From Kryptolebias marmoratus (lineage: Eukaryota; Chordata; Actinopteri; Cyprinodontiformes; Rivulidae): a stretch of DNA of 64,000 nucleotides. Below are positions 61,201-64,000 of the stretch, piece by piece. The stretch spans positions 16,771,428-16,835,427 of the forward strand of contig NC_051441.1 of assembly GCF_001649575.2 (NCBI RefSeq), given 5' to 3'. Both the position numbers and the translations under genes were made by a program. Each line of letters starts with the position of its first letter. The stretch's first letter is position 1. The notes beneath the pieces are model-generated. The model was not told the DNA's origin and made no database searches. It saw nothing but the letters and a program-made list of their open reading frames with translations.

Positions 61201-62740
61201 ACTTCTGACGTTGGCTTCAGTTTTGTTCTGAAAACTAAATCCGTGCACTGCTTTTCCTGTAGACACCTATACATCACTTCGATTATTGTTTTGAGGCTGG
61301 AGAACAATTCTTCTAGGAATTTGTTAGGAAGACTGTCTGAATCCTGTAAGCACTGAGAAGAAATCCTCTTTCTGCAGCAAAGGCTGCAGTGCCGTAGCTC
61401 TTCAAAGCACAGCCGGCATTCAGACGGTAAGAGGCATTGAGCACCGTGTTACGGTCACAACAATGAGAATTGTATTATGATAGATTTCATTACATTGTAA
61501 TACAGTCTGTGTTTAAAATAAAAAAGGTTCTGTGGCCTGGATTCCCTAAGACGTGCCTGCTTTCTTTCTATGAAGGAAGGAGTGCAGCAGATCTGTCATC
61601 CTTGTGTTGTTAAACAAAATGAATGAATGTGTCGCAAACAGAAGTTTTTGCCTTGGCAATTATTTACATAAACCTGGGTGTGTTTTCCTTCAGATGCAAG
61701 CATAATATTTCAAAACAGCACAGAGAGGCACTATTTTGTTGCCAGAACATTTTTAACGGCGCACATCTCTCAGTGTGAGGGCTTTGAGAATGAGACGGAT
61801 GCGCAGCATCGTTTGTGGCTGCAAAAGATGTGCGATCCGTTGCTAAATTTGAAGTGTCTACTGTGTGAAAGGGAGGCCAACGGAACTTGGAAAACCCCTC
61901 AGTCTGATCAAAGTTGAACCAGGTGGTACCGCAGACTGGCCCCCCAATAATCAAAGCGTTTACGATAAGTGTTGTACGAGTGGTTGTTGACATTGTTGCT
62001 GTAAATTAGATATTATGCTACAACATTCCTGTGTCAGTATAACAACTTGTTTATTTTATTCCGTCATAAAAAATGAATTTGCCCAGCGATAATGATCAGC
62101 AAGTGCAACGTCTGTCCTTGTATGTTGTGTCATTAACGTTAAAACGACATCTCTGGCTCGTGTGTGTGTGTGTAATGGCAGTGACTTCTTCTTCCCAGCT
62201 GTCTCCGTGCTGCTCTCAAACACTGGGCTGATGGACCAGCTGCAGACAGTCATCTCCTCCTGCTCGGCCCCATCCCCCCCTCCGTCAGGCTGTCCTCCTC
62301 TGGCTCTGCTGAGCTGCAGCCATCTCCTCCTGTCCTCCCTCATTACCTTGCAGCGCGTTCACTCCACTCAGGTACACAGTACGGCTCAGGTTTACTCTTA
62401 TCACAACTCCAGGGTTGAACTCAGTCGCGCCCAAGGACGAGACACAAAACCTACAGCAGAACAGAGCGTAGGGTTCAAATTCAAAACAATTGCATTTGTT
62501 TGATACGTATCAAAGTATAGATTTGGCATGCAAAATGACGTCCTGTTTTCTTTTTCTCTGTTGACACTGCAGGGGTAATACATCCTTACTTGCACTACTT
62601 TTGGCCTAAATCTTGTTTTACTTTAGATTTTCTCTCTGATTCTAATTTTTTTTAGGTCCAAAGGAGCATCAGTTGGAGTTTGGACACAGCTGTGCAGCGA
62701 CTTCTTCTTCAGAAAAGAAACACAGACAATCTCCTACTGG
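17893..62740 (+). CDS. mei1: mei1, meiotic double-strand-break formation protein 1 (25 exons found, 3' end outside window)
   Basis: Twenty-five plus-strand exons with GT/AG borders give about 1,060 codons. Characteristic segments are [101 protein letters not shown] and LLSNTGLM. In this order they match vertebrate MEI1. From the literature, MEI1 (relative of plant PRD1) is a nuclear alpha-helical, armadillo-like protein needed for SPO11-dependent meiotic break formation and for synapsis, working with REC114 and MEI4. Mammalian MEI1 has about 1,270 residues, so roughly 200 C-terminal residues are missing beyond 64000. All junction phases agree except between 44606 and 47604. No frame-breaking lesion was seen in the exons, so the gene looks functional. 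Confidence 0.9.
18227..18350 (+). CDS. mei1: mei1 coding exon 2
   Basis: The acceptor is TTATCTAG and the donor ATAG/GTGAGA, 124 bases, phase 0 in and 1 out. It encodes [20 protein letters not shown] and then [20 protein letters not shown]. The last segment is one of the best conserved MEI1 helices. Confidence 0.9.
18351..21645 (+). other. mei1 intron 2
   Basis: A 3.3-kb intron. Apart from the SINE at 20363-20732 I recognise nothing in it; short open frames are not supported by splice signals or by homology. Confidence 0.6.
20363..20732 (+). mobile_element. full-length tRNA-derived SINE with target-site duplication
   Basis: The head GGTGGCACAGTGGGGCAGTG, box-B-like GGTTCACTTCC (20418-20428) and body GTGTGGAGTTTGCATGTTCT are those of a very common fish SINE. 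It ends in an AGAAAACGGATGGATGA tail. A perfect 13-bp duplication, ATATACTTGTACA, flanks it (20350-20362 and 20733-20745), so both ends are certain. Confidence 0.9.
21646..21696 (+). CDS. mei1: mei1 coding exon 3
   Basis: A 51-base exon, acceptor CTACCAG and donor CAAG/GTGAAG, phase 1 in and out. With the split glycine it reads [17 protein letters not shown] and continues the helix of exon 2 ([10 protein letters not shown]). Confidence 0.85.
22399..22472 (+). CDS. mei1: mei1 coding exon 4
   Basis: The acceptor is TGTATCAG and the donor AACAG/GTAAGG, 74 bases, phase 1 in and 0 out. It encodes [20 protein letters not shown] and ends EIHKQ, a strongly conserved MEI1 block. The intron behind it (to 23940) holds only short A/T-rich tracts. 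Confidence 0.92.
23941..24046 (+). CDS. mei1: mei1 coding exon 5
   Basis: A long pyrimidine tract ends TTTAG and the donor is TACG/GTGAGA, phase 0 in and 1 out. It encodes [20 protein letters not shown] and then [25 protein letters not shown] is a family signature. Confidence 0.92.
24047..27889 (+). other. mei1 intron 5
   Basis: A 3.8-kb intron with no recognisable gene or transposon, only a short (GT)n at about 26838-26859 and several pyrimidine-rich stretches that create spurious hydrophobic frames. Confidence 0.6.
27890..28099 (+). CDS. mei1: mei1 coding exon 6
   Basis: The acceptor is GTCCACCAG and the donor GCTG/GTGAGA, 210 bases, phase 1 in and out. It encodes [20 protein letters not shown] and later [19 protein letters not shown], ending in an Asn-Cys-Ala segment. 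This is an alternating-helix, armadillo-like stretch matching MEI1. Confidence 0.92.
29239..29370 (+). mobile_element. 5'-truncated SINE with target-site duplication
   Basis: The 3' third of the same SINE type as at 20363: CTAAAAGTGTCCCTAGGTG, GTCCCTGTGATGGACTTGCG and a GAAAATGGATGGCTGG tail. A perfect 11-bp duplication, ACAAAAGCAAT, flanks it (29228-29238 and 29371-29381). The truncation therefore happened at insertion, not by later loss. It lies in mei1 intron 6. Confidence 0.85.
30224..30402 (+). CDS. mei1: mei1 coding exon 7
   Basis: The acceptor is CTCTGTTAG, 179 bases, phase 1 in and 0 out. It encodes [20 protein letters not shown], a Gln/Asn-rich loop, and [11 protein letters not shown]. 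The donor is AAAAAG/GTCTCT, weak at +3 to +6, but the junction to exon 8 ([15 protein letters not shown]) agrees with MEI1, so the site is probably right. Confidence 0.85.
31078..31192 (+). CDS. mei1: mei1 coding exon 8
   Basis: The acceptor is TGTCTTTCAG, 115 bases, phase 0 in and 1 out. It encodes [20 protein letters not shown] and ends SVFIKADLP. The donor CCCG/GTAACA runs directly into a (CA)n tract. Confidence 0.9.
31196..31223 (+). repeat. (AC)14 microsatellite at a 5' splice site
   Basis: The dinucleotide run begins at the fourth intron base after mei1 exon 8. Confidence 0.95.
31695..31814 (+). CDS. mei1: mei1 coding exon 9
   Basis: The acceptor is TTTCTTGCAG and the donor TATG/GTGAGA, 120 bases, phase 1 in and out. 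It encodes [20 protein letters not shown] and ends [18 protein letters not shown] and CHTVYG are diagnostic for MEI1. Confidence 0.93.
31866..32265 (+). repeat. dispersed 250-bp-unit repeat, copy 7
   Basis: It lies only about 50 bases behind the donor of mei1 exon 9. A leader (TTCTTTGAAGGAATGCGTAC) is followed by one unit (CCACACCAAATTTTACCTCC, CTGTGGCAGCCATGTTGAAT, GTGGTTCATGAGATATTTTG) and the 3' block CATTATCGCCCTTTCACC. Confidence 0.75.
32266..34339 (+). other. mei1 intron 9, remainder
   Basis: Two kilobases in which I recognise no gene or repeat. A stretch at 33231-33350 looks exon-like but does not join in phase (see rejected items). Confidence 0.5.
34340..34439 (+). CDS. mei1: mei1 coding exon 10
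   Basis: The acceptor is GTTTGACAG and the donor GAAAG/GTGGGA, 100 bases, phase 1 in and 2 out. It encodes [20 protein letters not shown] and ends [12 protein letters not shown]. It continues CHTVYG of exon 9 exactly as in MEI1. Confidence 0.93.
34440..36991 (+). other. mei1 intron 10
   Basis: A 2.55-kb AT-rich intron with no recognised content. Confidence 0.5.
36992..37126 (+). CDS. mei1: mei1 coding exon 11
   Basis: The acceptor is TTGGACAG and the donor TTCAG/GTAAAA, 135 bases, phase 2 in and out. It reads [20 protein letters not shown] and ends AVSAATALF. The split Arg followed by QP and LF fits the EILxRQPxxxxLF block of MEI1. Confidence 0.88.
38578..38692 (+). CDS. mei1: mei1 coding exon 12
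   Basis: The acceptor is AATTCTCCAG and the donor ACACA/GTGAGT, 115 bases, phase 2 in and 0 out. It encodes [20 protein letters not shown] and ends SAHRRNT. PVQY is conserved in MEI1. A perfect GTAAGT lies inside the exon at 38643 but would break the frame. Confidence 0.85.
38693..40824 (+). other. mei1 intron 12
   Basis: A 2.1-kb AT-rich intron without a recognised repeat or gene. Confidence 0.5.
40825..40916 (+). CDS. mei1: mei1 coding exon 13
   Basis: The acceptor is CGTGTTTCAG and the donor TGCAG/GTCAGA, 92 bases, phase 0 in and 2 out. It encodes [20 protein letters not shown] and ends [10 protein letters not shown]. The TLRS-GKFLL--L--F-SACR pattern of MEI1 is kept. Confidence 0.88.
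41240..41387 (+). CDS. mei1: mei1 coding exon 14
   Basis: The acceptor TATGTCCAAG has a short pyrimidine tract and the donor is TTCTC/GTGAGG, 148 bases, phase 2 in and 0 out. It encodes [20 protein letters not shown] and ends [17 protein letters not shown] and CDSL-IP are MEI1 motifs. Confidence 0.88.
41690..41940 (+). pseudogene. Tc1/mariner-like transposase relic
   Basis: One frame gives [20 protein letters not shown] and, further on, [19 protein letters not shown], eroded versions of the 'GGGSVMVWGCFAATG' and 'SQSPDLNPIENLW' blocks of Tc1 transposases. Much of the middle is deleted and an A-run interrupts the end. It lies in mei1 intron 14. Confidence 0.55.
42316..42427 (+). CDS. mei1: mei1 coding exon 15
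   Basis: The acceptor is TGTCTCCAG and the donor ACTAG/GTGAGC, 112 bases, phase 0 in and 1 out. It encodes [20 protein letters not shown] and ends [10 protein letters not shown], matching the helix before KKLASS in MEI1. Confidence 0.88.
42428..44545 (+). other. mei1 intron 15
   Basis: A 2.1-kb AT-rich intron. The stretches at 43880-44230 look repetitive but I cannot assign them to a family. Confidence 0.45.
44546..44606 (+). CDS. mei1: mei1 coding exon 16
   Basis: A 61-base exon, acceptor ACCCCTCCAG and donor AACAG/GTACAA, phase 1 in and 2 out. With exon 15 it reads [20 protein letters not shown] and ends AGN, the KKLASS-F-RL-L--KA-FC block of MEI1. Skipping it would keep the 15-to-17 phase (1 to 1), which is why it is easily missed. 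Confidence 0.78.
44852..44908 (+). CDS. mei1: possible mei1 exon 16b
   Basis: The acceptor GGGTTTTAG follows a T-rich tract, the donor is TATTT/GTAAGA, 57 bases, phase 2 in and out. It would add [19 protein letters not shown]. The spacing of Leu and Cys is reminiscent of the MEI1 segment that should follow exon 16. However, its exit phase does not fit exon 17, so it needs another small exon or is wrong. Confidence 0.3.
44909..47603 (+). other. mei1 intron before exon 17
   Basis: It contains T-rich stretches with spurious hydrophobic frames (45866-46800) and a reverse copy of the 250-bp-unit repeat (47090-47400). An exon restoring phase 2 to 1 should lie here or in 44607-44851, but I could not identify it. 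Confidence 0.5.
47090..47400 (-). repeat. dispersed 250-bp-unit repeat, copy 8 (reverse)
   Basis: Reverse orientation: GTCTGTTAGCAAAATATCTC, then CATTGGATGTACAACAGGTT, ATGATGGCCGCCACAGCTAA and GATGTGGTCTGGTAGTAGTT. It is one unit plus a degenerate end, ending about 200 bases before mei1 exon 17. Confidence 0.7.
47604..47760 (+). CDS. mei1: mei1 coding exon 17
   Basis: The acceptor is CATCCCCAG and the donor GACAG/GTAGGA, 157 bases, phase 1 in and 2 out. It encodes [20 protein letters not shown] and ends [16 protein letters not shown]. The QYC--LL-YLA---EDR pattern is that of MEI1. Confidence 0.88.
48985..49900 (+). repeat. degenerate fish dispersed repeat
   Basis: The segments GCACATTTAAAAGCAATCAA, GGTGCTGTACAAGGAATAAA, TCAGAGGCAGGATGTTCCAC, GGTGCAGAAGTTCAGACCTG and CTGGAAGGCCAGTGCAGGTG follow the order of a long repeat common in fish genomes. 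No coding potential remains. It fills much of mei1 intron 17. Confidence 0.5.
50154..50304 (+). CDS. mei1: mei1 coding exon 18
   Basis: The acceptor is TATAATCCAG and the donor ACAGG/GTAACA, 151 bases, phase 2 in and 0 out. It encodes [20 protein letters not shown] and ends [18 protein letters not shown]. The LYLLA--QDK segment matches MEI1. GC content is markedly higher than in the introns. Confidence 0.9.
50305..52177 (+). other. mei1 intron 18
   Basis: A 1.9-kb AT-rich intron; nothing recognised. Confidence 0.5.
52178..52360 (+). CDS. mei1: mei1 coding exon 19
   Basis: The acceptor is ATTTCCTTAAG and the donor CTGTG/GTGAGA, 183 bases, phase 0 in and out. It encodes [20 protein letters not shown], then [20 protein letters not shown] and [17 protein letters not shown] and LELW are diagnostic. 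Confidence 0.93.
52562..52693 (+). CDS. mei1: mei1 coding exon 20
   Basis: The acceptor is CTCGTTGCAG and the donor TCATG/GTGAGG, 132 bases, phase 0 in and out. It begins with an acidic, probably disordered loop ([16 protein letters not shown]) and ends in the helix [16 protein letters not shown]. Confidence 0.88.
52790..53340 (+). repeat. short dispersed repeat, copy 3 (longest)
   Basis: It ends with CTATCTACAAGTAAGATATT and CATAACCTTTCCACAGAACC, as in copies 1 and 2. About 400 additional bases lie upstream (CAACAGCAGCTAGCTGTAGC, CGAGGCACGTCTCGCAGTGA). It fills most of mei1 intron 20. Confidence 0.55.
53460..53649 (+). CDS. mei1: mei1 coding exon 21
   Basis: The acceptor is CTGGCTACAG and the donor GCCAG/GTACGC, 190 bases, phase 0 in and 1 out. 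It encodes [20 protein letters not shown] and later [17 protein letters not shown], an amphipathic helix series as expected in this part of MEI1. Confidence 0.9.
53650..58921 (+). other. mei1 intron 21 (5.3 kb)
   Basis: The largest intron of the gene. It is AT-rich apart from the GC-richer repeat-like block at 55800-56870. No gene, conserved exon or RNA gene was recognised. Confidence 0.5.
55800..56870. repeat. unassigned repeat-like block
   Basis: This block is rich in short recurring words containing GTCGCAG, GTTGCAG and TTTGCA (for example AGAGTCGTTGCAGGTG, ATGAGTCGCAGAGGCTCGC, TGTTGCAGGGTTTGCAGG) and is GC-richer than its flanks. It reads like an old DNA-transposon-derived repeat seen in fish genomes. 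I could not define ends or inverted repeats. Confidence 0.35.
58922..59035 (+). CDS. mei1: mei1 coding exon 22
   Basis: The donor is CCATG/GTGAGG, 114 bases, phase 1 in and out. It encodes [20 protein letters not shown] and ends HFKLLYH. The acceptor is a tandem AAGTAG: using the first AG (exon from 58919) adds one valine. Confidence 0.88.
59501..59611 (+). CDS. mei1: mei1 coding exon 23
   Basis: The acceptor is GTGTGTTAG and the donor CAGAG/GTTAGA, 111 bases, phase 1 in and out. It encodes [20 protein letters not shown] and ends [17 protein letters not shown], corresponding to the MEI1 'FNFLYWSL' helix. Confidence 0.88.
59612..62198 (+). other. mei1 intron 23
   Basis: A 2.6-kb intron. The part at about 60755-60960 resembles a fish DNA-transposon remnant (listed separately). 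The rest is unrecognised. Confidence 0.5.
60755..60960 (+). mobile_element. DNA-transposon-derived repeat fragment
   Basis: ATTTTGTTGGATCACCTTTA followed by GTTTTGATTACAGCATTAGG and TCGTATTGATGATGGGAGGG is the order found in a common fish non-autonomous DNA transposon. The ends are not defined. Confidence 0.4.
62199..62371 (+). CDS. mei1: mei1 coding exon 24
   Basis: The acceptor is TTCTTCCCAG and the donor CTCAG/GTACAC, 173 bases, phase 1 in and 0 out. It encodes [20 protein letters not shown], a Pro/Ser-rich loop and [24 protein letters not shown] is a MEI1 signature. Confidence 0.93.
62656..62740 (+). CDS. mei1: mei1 coding exon 25 (last one visible)
   Basis: The acceptor is TTTTTTTTAG and the donor ACTGG/GTAGCG, 85 bases, phase 0 in and 1 out. 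It encodes [20 protein letters not shown] and ends RNTDNLLL. No stop codon follows, so at least one further exon must lie to the right. Confidence 0.85.
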
Positions 62741-64000
62741 GTAGCGACAACTAAATTTTTAATATCTTCTTCATGATTTAGTCTGTTACAAATGAGCACA
62801 TCTTGAATCAGATCAGTGATTAGTGATGCGTTCTGTTTGCTAAGAGAAAATGTGAAGACATCGTCTACGTTTATGGACCACTTATGTTTCCACTTTCCTT
62901 TTATCCTCCTTGTTTCACCATCATCTTCTCTGAGGTTCTGTGCTTTCTGCTTTTACTCTGATCCACATGGATTTAAAGTAATTGCACACACGTAGGAGGT
63001 GCATGTCATAATAAGTTGGTAAATGTAAATGTCAGGCACTCCTTATTATTACGTCACGGTTTTATACTGTATAAATCAAAGGATGCTAATGAGGTTTTCT
63101 TCAGTTTAGCCTCTTTGCACTCCCGCACCGGCGAAGTGACTGCCAGAGCTTCATTTTCAGTGAAGTTACCCAAACCCCATACCTGCTTTTTACACACACT
63201 CATTATATTAGGTGCCCCACATCCCACTGCAGCACTGGTAGACAGATCATCCCTGCTGCTCCTGTGTCTCTGTCTGTCAGCTGGATAAGTGGCCTGTCAG
63301 GGTCACTGTGATGTATGGGCTCCTTGCCTCTGCTTGCCTATCTCTCCTCCTTTCCCCTCTACCGGTCTCTCTTTGCTCACTCAGCCTCCTCTCCGTCTCA
63401 GTTTTTATCTCCCTAATGTCTCCCTTTCTGCCCTTACTTCTCTGCATCTTTGTCTTATTGCTTTGTGTGTGTGTTTCTGCTGCCACTAATAAGCCCCTCT
63501 CCCTCCCTCAGAGACCTCTAATCTCAGTGTGCACGGCGTAAATATGTTTCAGATGGTTGGCAACTCAGTTTAGGATCTACTGTTTTAGCAGCTCTTTTAG
63601 TTTGGTCTTTTTCTTTGTCTTCTTCTAAACCAAAGTGCCTCAGTCTTGTTTATTCTCCTTCAGTCCTGCCTCTCTCAATCTATACTTGGCACTGATATCT
63701 AACTTATTGGCTGCACTCTCTGTCATATCAGTTGAAAAATTGTTATCAGTTGTTTTCAGCTGTTACTTTGCCTCTCCACCGTGCCGAAATTTCTGCTGCT
63801 CTTAGTCTACCATCTTTTTTTTTCCTTTTTTGTATTTTCTTACTGCTTTGTACACCCACAGCCTTTCTCCCCCTACTCATTTTTTGTCAACTTGTTCCTC
63901 GTGTGGCCTTTTCTTCCACATTTACTTGCCATCTTTTTCTGCCTCTCCTGTGTGTTTAAGCATACCATCATTCCCTTGAGTTTCTTCACCTTTTCCGTCC
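62741..64000 (+). other. mei1 intron 25 (open at right edge)
   Basis: A pyrimidine-rich intron sequence (63300-63960) creates several long but spurious open frames. I found no exon that continues mei1 in phase 1. Confidence 0.5.

Noticed and set aside
63512..63537. 26-base candidate exon after CCCTCCCTCAG
   Set aside because: The product ETSNLSVHG does not resemble the MEI1 segment expected after exon 25, and GGC/GTAAAT is a poor donor.
63289..63960. Several open frames rich in Leu/Ser/Pro/Cys
   Set aside because: Pyrimidine-rich intron sequence stays open by composition in all plus frames; no homology seen.
1..64000. CRISPR arrays, tRNA/rRNA genes, viral integrations
   Set aside because: No regularly spaced repeats were seen. 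The tRNA-like boxes belong to SINEs, and no viral protein motif was recognised.

Overview
The window is vertebrate nuclear DNA, almost certainly from a teleost fish. Coding sequence is confined to short exons with GT/AG borders in long AT-rich introns. The interspersed repeats are fish types: tRNA-derived SINEs, a 443-bp deletion derivative of a Tc1/mariner transposon, Tc1-like coding relics and a LINE reverse-transcriptase relic. There is no operon, phage, CRISPR array or rRNA gene, and I recognised no tRNA gene.

Layout: (1) About 1-7.5 kb (perhaps to 13.75 kb) is the 5' part of a minus-strand gene, recognised as an ANKFN1-like gene (ankyrin repeat plus fibronectin type III). Four coding exons lie at 7435-7277, 5791-5512, 5409-5209 and 1091-978, all joining in phase; the rest lies beyond the left edge. 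(2) About 7.5-17.5 kb is mostly repeats, with two promoter-like stretches: a possible non-coding first exon on the minus strand ending at 13551, and a CpG/CCAAT/GC-box region at 15.73-16.21 kb. (3) From about 17.6 kb to beyond the right edge is one plus-strand gene, mei1 (meiotic double-strand-break formation protein 1). Twenty-five coding exons between 17893 and 62740 carry about 1,060 codons. They join in phase everywhere except between 44606 and 47604, where one or more short exons are unresolved. The last part of the protein, roughly 200 residues judged from mammalian MEI1, lies beyond position 64000.

The two genes are arranged head to head, with about 10 kb between their first coding exons. 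They are functionally unrelated: MEI1 acts with other break-formation proteins at meiotic prophase, whereas ANKFN1/wide-awake is a neuronal protein.

The non-coding DNA has the more unusual content. A dispersed repeat built of about 250-bp units recurs at least eight times and repeatedly carries a YY1-like motif. Two SINE insertions have perfect target-site duplications. A (CA)n tract starts at the 5' splice site of mei1 exon 8. Several mei1 splice sites are unusual: a weak GTCTCT donor, a tandem acceptor, and an in-exon GTAAGT. I found nothing that amounts to a previously undescribed biological system; the findings are refinements of gene structure and repeat biology.
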